A stretch of DNA of 64,000 nt from Parietaria judaica (GCA_954871525.1 OX940867.1:13245343-13309342); one strand, 5' to 3'; counted from the first letter of the stretch, positions 10,360 through 21,808 are shown. A program made the numbers and translations. Notes: generated by a model not told the origin, from the sequence alone.

Positions 10360-11400
10360 CTTTTGAGATTGACTTAGGACCCTTGAATCTTTCCGTGTGA
10401 TTAGGTTTCTATCGAAAACAACAAAAATCAACTTGGTTAGCTTTTCAAATAAATCATTTTCTGAAACGAAGTAGAAGTATTAAGGATATCGGGTCTTTCG
10501 GGTCTTGTATCAACAAGCCCTCATGCGAGCAAGTCATCATCGAACCAGTGGTCAGTTCTATGTAGCGAGGAGGTGATGGCTAGTGAGCGACGAGCTCATA
10601 TCGGCGGCTAGCGGCAAGTAGGTGTCCTCCTGCGTACTGCTCTCCTTCTGCCTAGTGAGTAGCCCTATCGTCTTGGACGGAAGCAGCTCTCGTAGTAGGC
10701 AGCGAGCACCTCATCGCTACAGACGCAAGCAGCTCTCGTAGTAGGCGGCGAGCACCTCATCGGGAAGCCTCGCTTGTCGGCTCTTGGCTCATCGGTCAAG
10801 CTGCTGTCCGCCTACGGGGAAGCAGGTCTCCTTCTACCTAGCGAGCACGTCATCGACCTCGCTCGTGGTTGACCTTGTCGGGAAGTCCTGCTTATCGGGT
10901 CCTACTTCGGTGGAGAAGCTGCTCTCCTCCTGCGGGGAAGCAGGTCTCCTCTTGGCCAGCGAGCACGTCGTCCTCGCTGATTGAGCTTTTCCTCGATGAC
11001 GAATCTTCCAATGTCTACAACTTTCTCCTCGCACGTCTGATTTGAGCAAATGACCCATCAAATTGAAGCTCAAGACATAATATTCGAGAAAAAATAGAAT
11101 TCACATGAATGTGATAAATAATGACGAGGATATGGCCAGAAGAGCGACGGGCGACGAGCAGGCGTTTGACGAAGCTATCGTCCTCGGTGACCAATCTTCC
11201 GGCGTCCATAACTTCTGCCTCGAGCATCCGATAGGGGCGAATGACCTATCAAATCAAAACCCAAGGAAAGGCCTGCAAGAAAACTGAGAAAGAATACAGT
11301 TTTATTTATCACACGTATAGACGAGATCAGTGCTCGGTGTTGTCGTTGTCGTCGTTGGTCGTCATCTCTTCGAGTTCCTGGCTCTGAGCTAGAGAAAAAC
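10360..11400. other. TE2 leader region: no recognisable gene
   Basis: Holds several imperfect repeats of gcagctctcgtagtaggc and gcgagcacctcatcg (10680-10760) and of cggggaagcaggtctcct (10810-10950). No protein domain was recognised. Confidence 0.55.
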
Positions 11401-11401
11401 T

Positions 11402-11424
11402 AAGCCCCACGGTGGGCGCCAAAC
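11402..11424 (-). other. TE2 primer-binding site
   Basis: The minus strand reads GTTTGGCGCCCACCGTGGGG directly after the 5' LTR. The TTTGGCGCC start equals that of TE6 and TE1. Confidence 0.7.
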
Positions 11425-12045
11425 TGTAGAGGGCGTTTTGGGACACCTTTCAGTCACAAGGAAAACTGTAAAGAATGCAATAAAATGTATACACGATTAT
11501 TCCCTGATTTATTTATCCCGAAAGGACTCGGTTTTTCCCGTTTATTAGCTTGGACAATCGAAGAAATAATAATATAAATATGATTTGATGCCGCACCCCG
11601 CCGCCTTCGGCGAGGCTGCCTACGTACCCGGCGAACCGAGATCAGTTCATCACGTAGTTCAAAGTGGTTGTGGTTTGATCTCTTCCTTCTTTCTCCTTTC
11701 TTTCTCTTTTTTCGGCTGAATCTGACCTCTTCTTTCTCCTTTCTTTCTCTTCTCTTATCTCCTTTTCCTTTTTTCTCCTTTAGCCGTCCTTTTCTTGGAT
11801 CAAATCCTGGATGCCCTCCCAGTGAGGTTTCCTTGTGTATTTATAGGGTTAGGGTTGGTGGAATCTTTTCTCTTTGGGCTTTTCTCGTCGAGTGGGCCTT
11901 TTCTCGTGGATTAAGCCTTTCTTCGCGAACTGGACCTTTTGTGTTGACTACGGTCAACATATTTCTTGCCTCTATCCGACGTCGTTTTGGGCCATAATGG
12001 CACGTGTTGTGTTAAGGATGGATTTGACGAAATCCGACATTAACA
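11425..12045 (-). repeat. TE2 5' LTR
   Basis: Partner of 5582-6199 with the same ends (TGTAGAGGG and ACATTAACA in plus orientation). Differences are a few substitutions and small indels in the cttctttctcc tract. Confidence 0.9.
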
Positions 12046-12190
12046 CCAATGTCTTAGTTCGTCGGCCCCGGGTCTTTGGCTTTGGTGATGGGCCTTGACT
12101 TTCCTTAATGGGCTTTGACTTTTCTTAATGGGCTTTGACTTTTGCCAAAGGGGGCCCAATTTTTATATGTTACGAAAAATGCACATAACA
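12046..12190 (-). repeat. TE1 5' LTR, outer segment
   Basis: Starts with the second CCAAT target-site copy and continues the interrupted LTR (gtcttagttcgtcggccccg). It ends at ACATAACA, i.e. a minus-strand TGTTATGT start. It contains three near-tandem copies of ttaatgggctttgactttt with W-box-like TTGACT cores. The uninterrupted arrangement is seen at 14883-15009. Confidence 0.85.
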
Positions 12191-14003
12191 AGCATTATTA
12201 AGAAAATTATTCTATATAGAGAAGGATGAAACGATATGATATCAGAGAGATGCATTAGTTGATGAAGAGATGCACTAATTGATGAAGAGATAATTAACGG
12301 AGAGATGCATTAGTTGATGAAGAGATGTACTAATTGATGAAGAGATGCATTAATTGATTATTGAATTTTTTTAATTTAAATATATAATAAATTATATGGA
12401 ACGTGTAGGGTAACAACTAAATATTTTGGTAGTAATTAACGATAAACTTATTTCCTATTTTTATGTTCACTAATCTATCAATTATCAATAATATATATTT
12501 ACTATATGTGTTTAAATAATTTAATAAATAATTAATTATAACTATTTAACAAAAGAAACGGTTGAGAAACACGTGTTTTGATTAATTATATGATTAATTA
12601 TTCTTAAAATTGTTAACAACAATTGAAAACCATCATATTTGTTATTTTATTTTTATAAATAATTAAAAAAACGTAATTAATATATCAAAATTATTAAAAA
12701 ATATATATCTTGCCTAAATTTATGGAAAATTTGTTTTTATTTTTCATATTTTTTTTTGTATTTATTTTTCTTAAGTTTTAATTTTAAATAGTGGATCTCT
12801 TTTAATTTTTGTGCTCAAAAAAATTATTTAAATTAAATAACTGCTTAAAATATTTAAAGAAACTATTTCAATAAAAATAGAAGAATTAAAAAAAATTGAA
12901 ATATACAAACAAAGACAACGATTCAAATAGAGGAGCAGTTATATATAAATCAAGACACAACCATACATACCCAAAAGAAACCCTTCAAAGAACGTGTGTC
13001 AATTTATTTTTTTAATTAAAAATAATTCAGAAAATGGAGAAAAAGAAAATAAGGGGTGAAATCCTTCAATTCTAACGAAAAATCTTATTCCTTTTATATA
13101 TATATAGATTGTTCCTTCATTGTAAGAACTAATGAGATCGAATATTGTTTAATAAAATATTTCAGCTAATAATTTTTATACCATTTTTTAATAGTCTTCC
13201 TTAATTGTAGCAACAAATGATATCAGATATGAAATCGATTCGATATTAACACCTAAAATAAACAACAATTAATGCATTTAAAATTAATTTTTAATCATTA
13301 ATCATAACCTGAATAAACAAATTCATAACAAACTGTTTATGATTTTTTGTGTAGCTTTTTGTAGTGGTAAATGTAATTACGAAACTGTAATAATAGTTTA
13401 AAAATTGAATAATTGTAGTTACGAAATTCTAATTACGAAACTGAAGCAACTGTAACTTTAAATACGAAATTGTAACTGTAACTTTAAATACAAAATTGTA
13501 ACTGTAAACTCAAAAATGTAACTGTAATTACAAATATACTTAGATACAAACGTATTTTTTGTTACACTTACATAACTGGAATTACGAATACGTATATGTA
13601 GTTACATTTACATAATTACAATTTCATCTACAAACTAGAAAATATATAAACCATGAGGCTAATATTAAGATAAAACCGAGCAGGAAGAAAAAAAACACTC
13701 AAAGTATCACAAATATTTTAGAAAAATGGAAATAAACGAAGAGAAACTTGGAGCATCGTCATCTTCGGGAACGACCGCTGCCATGATCAAAGGGACCCGA
13801 CAAGGCCCTGGGATAGGGCTAGGAGTTCGCCAGCGCTGACTTGGTCTTGGCGGCGAAGCTCTACTGCCATGTGAGGGTGGCGCAGAGGATCGATATGGAC
13901 TTTTTGGTGCCAATGGGCGACTCAAGCAAGGCGTGGCAATGATCGTCCCTCTGTGCGCGGTCGAGCGTGGAATAAATGAAGGAAAAAATTAATTTAAAAA
14001 AGT
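12191..14003. other. AT-rich intergenic DNA, no gene seen
   Basis: At 12235-12360 there is a short tandem array of gagatgcattagttgatgaa-type units. At about 13370-13640 there is a degenerate repeat of aattgtaactgtaac and attacgaaac. A 250-base GC-richer patch at 13740-13990 has an open stretch on the plus strand (VLAAKLYCHVRVAQRIDMDF) that I do not recognise; it may be a gene fragment. No intact gene was found. Confidence 0.6.
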
Positions 14004-15009
14004 AAACGGCGGGTGAATGACGATGTGGTTTGACTCGTCGGAAGTGCCGATGTTGGCGGCGTGGGGGTGACCCTTGGACAGATGGCTGGGTATTACCGGC
14101 GTGATGTGTTGTTCGTCGACCTCGTTGGTGTTGGTGGGCTCACTGTTGAACTTCCCTCGTGGTGGCAAAGTTCGTATCACAGCTAGAGCCTTGACCTGAC
14201 GAGGGGTGCTCCTTATCGACCCTGTCGATGTTGGCGAGGGCGCCTAACCTGTTAAGGGATGCTCCTTGTCGACCTTGTCGAGGTTGGCGAGGGCGCCTAA
14301 CCTGTTAAGGGATGCTCCTTGTCGACCTCGCGGGTGTTGGCAAGCTTGACCACCTGGCGAGGGACTCCTTCGTTGACTCGTCGAACAACATCCCTTGTCG
14401 AGACTGAGACTCTATTCTAGATCTCCTCTTAGTCGGGCCTCGGCCAGCAAGCTCTCAATTCTTGCTGGGGGGAGAGAGGGGTGACTTTCTAGAGAGAGAA
14501 AGCTAGAGAGAGAAGCTCTGGAGAAATCGGTGAGTGGGTGTGGAAATGTGCTCCTATTTATAGGAAAACCAATTCCCTGAAATTGCACCTCCAGGGGCCT
14601 GCGAATTTCTCCCCTGCTATAGGGAGGTTGTCGAGGCCCCTAGCCCTGCAAAAGGGGTCGTCGGTGCTTCTTGATTCGTCTTTGATGTATTCCGGTTGTC
14701 CGCGAGTCCGTATGTTGAGTTCGGGGGAATCCGGAGGATTTCCCGGAGATCTTCGTGGTCTCGGTTCTCCTCGTCGTGTGGAATAATTACAAGTTATGCC
14801 ATCGTCAAGCTATGACGAGGGTGCTTGTCAGGCTTGTCGCCTCGTCGCCTTGTCGGCTTGTCGCCTTTTTGACTCCGGGACTCGCCAATGTCTTGGTTCG
14901 TTGGCCTCCGGTCTTTGGCTTTGGTGATGGGCTTTGACTTTTGTTAATGGGCTTTGACTTTTTCCAAAATGGGCCCAATTTTTATATGTTACGAAAAATT
15001 CACATAACC
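14004..15009 (-). repeat. Truncated, diverged LTR of the TE1 family
   Basis: Follows the TE1 LTR in order: the block containing ggtgaatgacgatgtggtttg, the ctcgcgggtg block, the TATAAATAG box near 14554, then ctcgccaatgtcttggttcg through to cacataacc. The inner about 530 bases of the LTR and several internal blocks are missing, and the outer terminus is mutated (AACC instead of AACA). It shows the uninterrupted TE2 target site at about 14883-14892, which confirms that insertion. No internal region is attached, so it is a decayed solo or truncated LTR. Confidence 0.8.
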
Positions 15010-15705
15010 AAAAGTAAATGAAGGAGAATAAATGTTCGGGAAGTTGGTCAACATTAATAATAGGAAATAATATTTATTTAATAATAATTATTTTTTGAAT
15101 TAATAATTATCATGGTTAATTTGTTCAAAAAAATATCATTAATGTGCATAAATGGATTTTTTGAAACTATGGGCAAATTTCTAAAGGTTTGTTACATTTT
15201 GGGCATTTCATGGAATTTCCTTATATTGATCCTATTTATAAATAAATATTATGTTAGAAGCATGGCTAAAAATTTGGCGTAAACTTGTGCAATTCAACTA
15301 GAATTATATCAATCTACTCATAAAAATACAATATATTCTATAACACACATAAAAAACTAAGAGTACAATTATTAATAAGTATGGAATCTTGGTCCGCCTG
15401 GAGATATTCATTAATGCACCTTAAATAGGTGAAGCTCATATTTATATCGACATTAATTGAATCTAAAATTAAGATTTATATATTTAAATATATTAGAAGT
15501 TCGTTCTCAGCGCTCTCGATACACTATGATCGTAAAGAAGTTCGTTTACCACGTACTCTCTCTCTCTTTTCATTCTACACAACGCATAAAATGAAGTCTA
15601 AACTATCCCCATTTAGATTCGAGTACCTCAATATCGATAACGTGTAGATAAAGCTTCACACCCAAATATTACTTATCAAATATATATTCAAATATATATG
15701 TTTAC
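15010..15705. other. AT-rich intergenic DNA, no gene seen
   Basis: No open frame resembling a gene and no repeat with clear borders. It ends with TTTAC (15701-15705), the likely left target-site copy of TE3. Confidence 0.55.
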
Positions 15706-15990
15706 TGTTAATGTCTAAAAATCGATTAACTTGAATGCGGCCCAAGTCTTGATTTTGGGTCGGGCCCGATGTCTGCATGACGGTCGAAACGGGCTTTGAT
15801 GTCTCTGTTTCTGTAAAAAAAAGTAGAAAACGTGAACTCTAGAGGAGAAGAGAGGGGGTCCTCCGTCTCCCGCTCCGACATTAGTCGAGTATTTGAGTCA
15901 AAAATTATAAATAAACGAGAAACAAAGGTTTTTTTGGCTTCGGGAGTGCTTGCCGAATGTGGCGGGGTCTCCTCCTATTTATAGAAGATG

Positions 15991-16203
15991 GGGAGTTCGA
16001 ATTCATGCCTTCGGGGGGCGCAGCGACCCCCAAAGGTATAAAATTTAGGCTTCGGGGCGCGCGGCGACCCCCGAAGGCATATAATTTAGCCTTCGAGGCG
16101 CGCGGCGACCCCCGAAAAAATAAATTTTAGCCTTCGGGGGTCGCGGCAACCCGAAGACATAAATTTTAGCCTTCGGAGCGCGCGGCAACCCCCGAAGGCA
16201 TAT
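15991..16203. repeat. Hairpin-forming tandem repeats in the TE3 3' LTR (five units)
   Basis: Five units of about 40 bases. Each has the form gccttcgggg, a short cgcgcggcg centre, then acccccgaaggc, followed by an A/T linker (ataaatttta). The GC part is an inverted repeat that can fold on itself. The units lie just upstream of the minus-strand TATA box at about 15976-15983. Confidence 0.85.
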
Positions 16204-16242
16204 TTCTTAGATGGATCATACTCGTCTTTTACCGGGTCAGAC

Positions 16243-16420
16243 TGTTGATTTTGTGCCTGAGCCGGCGGGATTGAGATCCGGCCTTTCTCGGCTTTGTGCC
16301 TGAGTCGGCGGGATTGAGATCCGACCTTTCTCGGACTTTGTAGCCTAAGTCGGCGGGATTGAGATCCGGTCTTTCTCGGAATTTATGCTTGACTCGGCGG
16401 GATTGATATCCGGCCTTTTT
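16243..16420. repeat. Four-copy 45-bp array
   Basis: Four units of the type gagtcggcgggattgagatc followed by cggcctttctcgg and a variable ctttgtgcct. The unit is 41-47 bases. It is not present in the right LTR. Confidence 0.85.
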
Positions 16421-16639
16421 TTGGTCTTCCATAACTTGGGTGTTCTTTTTTCTAAGAACACGTTCATTACTTTTGTCTTTCTTTGAATCAGGCCTTCTCC
16501 GTCTTTAACGGATTCCGACCGTCGCTTTTCTACATAGAATCTTCACCATTGTCTATGTGATCCTGTTCTCGATTGTTGTATTAGGGATTTATAGTAAGTG
16601 CCAGGTTTTGGCCCTTTTTTAACTTGGCTCTATCGTGCT

Positions 16640-16950
16640 TGCATTTGTGCTTGAGACGACCAATGTAAATCTTAAGGTCGCGACCAATGCAAATCTTGAG
16701 GTCTTTGAGACGACCGATGTGATGCAGGAGATCGTTGAAATGACCGATGCAAAGTAGGAGGTTGTTGAGATGACCGATGTGAAGTTGGAGGTCGTTAGGA
16801 AGACCGATGCAAACCTCAAGTTCGTTGAGGCGACCAATGCGAATCTCAAAGTCGTTGAGGCGATCGAGATGAACTTCGTGATTGCCGAAGTGGCCGGGAT
16901 AAATCCCGAGGTCGTTGAGACGACCGATGCGGATCTCTGGCATCATCTTC
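16640..16950. repeat. About ten-copy 27-30-bp array in the TE3 interior
   Basis: Repeats of the type gttgagacgaccgatgcaaa with a variable 8-12 base tail (tctcgaggtc, gtaggag, cttgaggtc). The peptide repeats in its frames follow the array and show no known domain. Confidence 0.85.
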
Positions 16951-17833
16951 GAGCTCTGATTGTTGTCTTAGTCTTATTGAGTCTTTGACGGCGTCTTCGG
17001 GTTTCAGACTTGAATCGTCGTTTTACCCTGTTGAGCATTTGGAGTCGTCTTAGGGTCTTGGAATTTGAGTCTCGTCTCTCCCTGATGAGCCTTTAGCGTT
17101 GTCTTCGGACTTTGGGTTTTGGTCTTCGTCTCGCTCTGACGAGCCTTTAGCGTTGTATTCGGGTTTTGGGCTTGGTTGTGTCTTATCCTGATGAGTCTTT
17201 TATAATTATATATAAATATTTTTAATTATGTATATAATATTTTCTCTTGTTTTTCCTTAGCAAAAATCTTTTTTTTTTTTATAATACATATATAAATTAT
17301 ATATTATATTAATTATAATCAGATTTTTGTAATCAAATTATTGTATATACTATATACATTTTTTCTCTCATTTGTTTTCGCTTCGAGTTGGAGCTTTTGG
17401 TTCATGGGAATGTAAATATATAATACCCTTTTTTTTTTCTTTTTCTTTTTCCGTCGAGCAACAATGGAAGCTCGCCATTTTTTTTCTTTTTTTTTCTTTG
17501 TTTTTCCTCTTCTCCTCCATCAGATCTGCCGCCACCGCCCCTTGCCGCCGGAGTTTTCATCACGAACTGAAGGAGGCGGAGAAGGGGCGTTGCGGACCGA
17601 GCTTCTCCTGGCGCTCGGAAGAGGCCCAGATTCAGATCTGGGTTCGGGTGGGAAGTGTTTTCCGATCGTAGGCACGTGAGGTCACCGTGGCTTCTAAGAG
17701 GTTTGTCAGGGGAGCTTTTCGGTGAGGCTTGTAAGAGGGACGCCTTCTGTGGTGGTGGTTCGGTGGTGTCTCCGAACGTGGTTTTGCTTGTAGGCGAAGA
17801 GCTTTCGGCGGAGGACCTCGTGCGCACGGGGTC
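16951..17833. other. TE3 interior left of TE4: no recognisable gene
   Basis: Contains three to four loose copies of gtcttcgggttttgg and a cctgatgagccttta motif (17000-17200), an A/T-rich stretch (17200-17370), and a GC-rich part with pyrimidine runs (17430-17830). It ends with GGGTC (17829-17833), the TE4 target site. Confidence 0.55.
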
Positions 17834-18738
17834 TGTCGAAAACCTCTTCGAAGTTGAAAATGCCGGGACTTGAATCACGCATGTGATGCGCTTTCCTAAT
17901 GGTATTTCGAGCACTCGGAATCGTCTTCGAGTCTGCTTGCAAGAATACCCAGGATAAGACAAGCCTTAATGAATGAAAATCACAAGACGAAGTGAAATTC
18001 GAACAGTATGCAAGAACACGTTTCTGGAGAGAGTTTTTGTGTGTGCGAAATGAATACAGAGAGCAGAATTAAACTGTTTCTGTTTCAGAAACGAAATTAT
18101 AAAGACCCAAAAACAGTTACGTTGAGAAGGTAGCGACCCTTCACAAACAGCAGTTGGTCTGAAAGCGAAAAACGAAAAACGGTCAGAAACCGCCCCCAAC
18201 GGCTAGTAACTGCCGACCGACACGTGACGAGGCGAGAATCGGCGCGAGAAAGCCTGAGACCTGAGCCTACGCCGTTTGCCCGATGCCACGTGCTTAAGTG
18301 CCTCAAGTGCGCCTACAAGACGCCACTAGCGCCTCTACGCCCACGCACCCGATCCCGAGCCGGAGCCGGTGGCGACACCGGCGAGGGTGGCGTTGCGAAG
18401 GCGTGAAGTGGCATGGTCTCTCCACCTCGCCTCCACACGACAATCATGTGGCACACTCATCACTATGCCACATGTTGAGCTCACCTCACTACGTTGCGAA
18501 GGCGTGAAGTGGCATGGTCTCTCCACCTCGCCTCCACACGACATTCATGTGGCACACTCATCACTATGCCACATGTTGAGCTCACCTCACTATTGTTTTC
18601 CGTATATATTGCACAAACTCTTTGTATTTAATCAATGTGGGACTTTTCACATTCCGACATTTACTCTCCACACAACACATTACACTTATTCATTTATTAG
18701 CACATTTATTGGTAATTTATTATGCATAAATTCCAACA
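17834..18738 (-). repeat. TE4 3' LTR (long form, 905 bp)
   Basis: Carries a block at about 18095-18300 that is absent from the 5' LTR; the flanks are aagtgcctcaagtgcg-like, so deletion across short homology in the other copy is likely. It also has a tandem duplication: gttgcgaaggcgtgaagtgg through ctcacctcacta at about 18390-18491 and again at 18492-18593. Confidence 0.9.
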
Positions 18739-18765
18739 ACCCCCCCCCCCCCCCCCCCCCCCGCT
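18739..18765 (-). other. TE4 polypurine tract: 23-base G run on the minus strand
   Basis: Plus strand shows 23 C in a row (18740-18762) directly inside the 3' LTR, i.e. a G tract where the polypurine primer belongs. The run length may vary or be a sequencing estimate. Confidence 0.75.
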
Positions 18766-19290
18766 GTTCTAATAATATAAGTATAATTTCCAGAAAAGTA
18801 GCAAAGCGTGCTAATACAGTTAGGTATCTTTCGATTCGAACCTGACCTTAGTAAAGACAACACAAGATCTTATCAGAATCTCAGGTAGCTAAGCTTTGAA
18901 CTTGTTATTCCTTGTGATAAGATCGGTGAAGCCTTACACACACCCTTTAGTAGTTATTCGCCTACATCTCTCGCTTAGCACCGTTAATGGCCATGTGCTC
19001 TTCCTGTCTCGTGAATTTTTCATGAGAGAAACTCCAACTCTCACTTTAAGACGACACCATCTATTAATTCACATAGGTGAAGTTCTTACAGTATCTCTGT
19101 TGCTTTACATATACATGTCCTCATCACTGAACTTCATTAAGAGTTATAAAGAACTCAACCCTCCAAATGCAACAGCTAACATTGTAGTACAATGTTACCT
19201 ACATCCAAAACAACGATTTGTTGTTACCCATTGAATCTAAAGTTAAGGATTTCTTAACGTTAGATTGGGTTGCCACCATTGTTGGAACTC

Positions 19291-20286
19291 TTACTCAAGG
19301 AGTTTCAGTCCCATACCTCTCGAGGTAGACTTTACTAAATCTCTGGCCAATGGTTTAGTAAAAGGATCAGCTAAATTGTAGCTGGTACGCACAAACGAAA
19401 GTGAAATGATCTCATCCTTGATCAATTTCCTTACGTAATCATGTCTTAGACTAATATGTCTAAAATTTCCGTTATACACTTCGTTGTATGCTCTAGCTAA
19501 AGTAGCTTGACTATCACAATGTATCGACACTTTCGATATATTGTCCTTAGCCAACGGAGCTTCTAAAAGAAGCTCCCTCAACCACTCAGCCTCTTGACCA
19601 GCGGAAGCAAGAGCTACAAACTCTGACTCCATGGTCGAATGAGTAATACACGTTTCTTTCTTGCTCTTCCAAGAAATTGCACCTCCGGCAAATGTGAAAA
19701 CCCATCCCGTCGTAGATTTGTTATCTCCGACACTCGATATCCAACTAGCTTCAGTATATCCTTCGAGTATGGCAGGAAACCTACCATATTGGAGGCCGAG
19801 ATTTTTGGTTTTCATAAGATAGCCAAAAATCCTCCCGATAGCCTTCCAATGCTCACCGTTGGGGTTGCTAGTAAATCTGCTCTTTTTACTAACAGCAAAT
19901 GCTATATCGGGTCTAGTGCATTGCATCAAATACATAAGACAACCGATAGCACTTGCGTACTCCAACTGAGCCACAACTCTCCCATTATTCTTCTCAAGTT
20001 TAACACTAGGATCAAATGGGGTGTTCACTTCTTTGAACTTCAAATGTTTGAAATTATCAAGAACTTTCTCAACATAGTGCGATTGACTAAGTTCATAACC
20101 CCCACCGGTTCGCCTAACCTTGATCCCTAGAATTGTGTCAACTTGTCCAAGATCTTTCATCTTGAATGTAGAAGATAGAAACCTCTTCGTTTCTAAAATT
20201 CTGTTCATCTCGTTGCTAATGATCAACATATCATCAACGTAAAGACAAAGGAATATCACAGTGTTTCCACGCACCTTTGTGTACAA
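19291..20286 (-). pseudogene. TE4 reverse transcriptase C-terminal half and RNase H
   Basis: 331 codons open. They start near the catalytic CLYVDDMLIISNE, followed by FKMKDLGQVDTILGIKV, the MQCTRPDIAFAV motif, and the RNase H with TTGWVFTFAGGAISW, STMESEFVALASAG and DSQATLARA. The region ends with NLADPFTKPLARDLV, the usual C-terminus of plant copia pol. It is cut off from the upstream RT part by a frameshift near 20280. Catalytic residues of both domains look intact. Confidence 0.92.
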
Positions 20287-21242
20287 ACATTGTGAACGAA
20301 TCCATTTGCAAGAATGACCGAGTCAAACTTTTGATGCCACTGTTTAGGTGCTTGTTTCAAACCATATAATGATTTGACAAGCTTGCAAACCTTTTGTTCA
20401 TTCCTGGGAAGTACGTAACCATCCGGTTGCTCCATGTAAATCTCCTCATTAAGATCTCCATTTAAGAATGCCCTTTTGACATCCAATTGATGAACAAAGA
20501 GGTTATGCAATGAAGTTAACGCAAACAGTATCCTAACTATTGTCGTTCTCGCTACCGGTGCATAAGTATCGAAGTAATCAATCCCTTCATTTTGTCAAAA
20601 TCCTTTGGCTACTAATCTAGCCTTGAAGGTGTTTAAAGTACCATCACTATGATACTTTTTTCTAAACACCCACTTACATTCAATGGGTCTCAATCCTTTG
20701 GGTAAGTCGACAAGCTCCCAAGTGTGGTTAGACATAATCGAATCCATCTCATCTTGGATAGCATCTTTCCAAAAAGCAGAGTCCCGTGAAGCTACAACTT
20801 GCTTAAAGGTTTTTGGATCATCTTCCACTAGAAGAATGATAGGAATCTTATGAACAAAATTCTCCCTATCTCCTTCTACTAAGTAAAAGGAAATGAGTTG
20901 AGGATTTATTTCGTTTGGTCCTAGATCCTTAGCCTTTCGAACTCTCTTGCTAATCTGAAGCTCGGGTTGTTTTTCAACATCCCGTGAAGGACGCTCCTCG
21001 CGAGGTTCTTCATTTGTGGGTATCTCAGAATCTTTATCCTTCGTGATAAGATTCTGAAAGAATTCCACATCTCGTGATTCAATTATCACATTAGACTCCA
21101 AGTCAAGAAGTCTATATGCCTTACTATTGGCCGCGTAACCTACAAAAACACCTGCGATGACCCAACTTGTTCCTTTTCGGATCCATGTTCTTGTAATAAG
21201 CAACGCAGCCCCACACTCTAAAGTAACCGATGTTCGGTTCAC
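20256..21242 (-). pseudogene. TE4 reverse transcriptase N-terminal half and integrase C-terminal region
   Basis: Includes WELVDLPKGLRPIECKWVFR and TFKARLVAKGF, then a TGA at about 20595, then a segment with HQLDVKRAFLNGDLNEEIYM and SLYGLKQAPKQWHQKF. The N-terminal part (from 21242) holds the post-integrase linker. A frameshift near 21200 separates it from the integrase block. Confidence 0.88.
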
Positions 21243-21808
21243 GACCTTTCCAAAGTTCGTACGGCGAAATACCGGTCTTCTTTAAAGGAATCTTGTTCAA
21301 TATATGACATGCACATAACAAAGCTTCACCCCACAAACTAAATGGCAATTCAGAATGCATTAACATAGAATTTATCATCTCTTGATACGTTCTATTTTTT
21401 TCGTTCAGCTAGCCCGTTCTGTTGTGGTGTACGTAGTGCTGAACACTCGTGTACAATGCTGTTTTCTTCACAACACGCATTAAAATCATTTGGGAAATAT
21501 TCTCTGCCCCTGTCACTTCTAAGGACTTTGATTTTTATTCCCAATTGATTTTCCACTTCCGCTTTATAAACTTTAAAAGCATTAAAAGCTTCGTCTTTAT
21601 TCTTTAAAAGAAAAACGTAAGTGAATCTCGAACAATCGTCAATAAATGAAATAAAATACCGATTGCCCCCTCGGGTTTTCATTCCGTTAAATTCACACAA
21701 ATCAGAATGCACAAGATCGAACAGATTTGTATTACGCACAACACTATGAAAATGTTTTTTTAATCGTTTTCGATTTAACGCAAATTTCACATTTTTCAAA
21801 ATTTTCAA
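21124..21808 (-). pseudogene. TE4 integrase core
   Basis: All three catalytic acidic residues are visible: VHSDLCEF (first Asp), LRSDRGREYF (second Asp) and TPQQNGLAERK (Glu). A one-base frameshift near 21392 breaks the frame straight after the Glu motif. The downstream part (LPFSLWGEALLCACHILNKI, GREPNIGYFRVWGC) continues in the next frame to 21124. Confidence 0.9.

Larger units (their letters stand above)
5582..12045 (-). mobile_element. TE2: large non-autonomous LTR retrotransposon (LARD-like), complete and nested in the TE1 LTR
   Basis: Two near-identical LTRs (5582-6199, 618 bp; 11425-12045, 621 bp) flank a 5.2-kb interior. The target-site duplication is CCAAT (5577-5581 and 12046-12050). 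Orientation is minus: a primer-binding-like GTTTGGCGCCCACCGTGGGG lies inside the right LTR, a purine-rich AAAATGGGGGACTAAC lies just inside the left LTR, and the LTR TATA is on the minus strand. The interior shows no gag, protease, integrase or reverse transcriptase in any frame that I can recognise. It is GC-rich and repeat-rich. The PBS and PPT resemble those of the Tat-type TE6, so a Tat relative is the likely helper. Confidence 0.88.
1..12190 (-). mobile_element. TE1: Ty3/gypsy Tat-type LTR retrotransposon, truncated by window edge
   Basis: Minus-strand element. From right to left it reads 5' LTR (4043-12190, split by TE2), primer-binding site, gag, a spacer with a zinc-knuckle-like motif, reverse transcriptase, RNase H, and the start of a second RNase H at the window edge. 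The dual RNase H and the DLNKACPKD signature of the reverse transcriptase are typical of the Tat lineage. Without TE2 and one target-site copy the LTR is about 1.68 kb. Gag-pol has in-frame stops near 3683, 2912, 2060 and 1403, frameshifts, and no protease domain, so this copy is dead. Integrase and 3' LTR would lie left of base 1. Confidence 0.9.
15706..16434 (-). repeat. TE3 3' LTR (inner end uncertain)
   Basis: Matches the right LTR from its TG terminus through the hairpin repeats and the ggatcat(a/t)ctcgtcttttac block to about 16250. Then the TTGAC-rich part of the right LTR is replaced by a four-copy array (16243-16420). A ccataac sequence at 16428-16434 may be the remnant of the U3 terminus. 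Confidence 0.6.

Noticed and set aside
16229..16432. Repeat protein with SRRxRHKxRERPDLNPAD units
   Set aside because: Translation of the 45-bp array in the TE3 LTR; no domain and no start context.
17402..17962. 186-codon minus-strand frame
   Set aside because: Crosses the TE3/TE4 border at 17834, so it cannot be an old gene; no domain seen.
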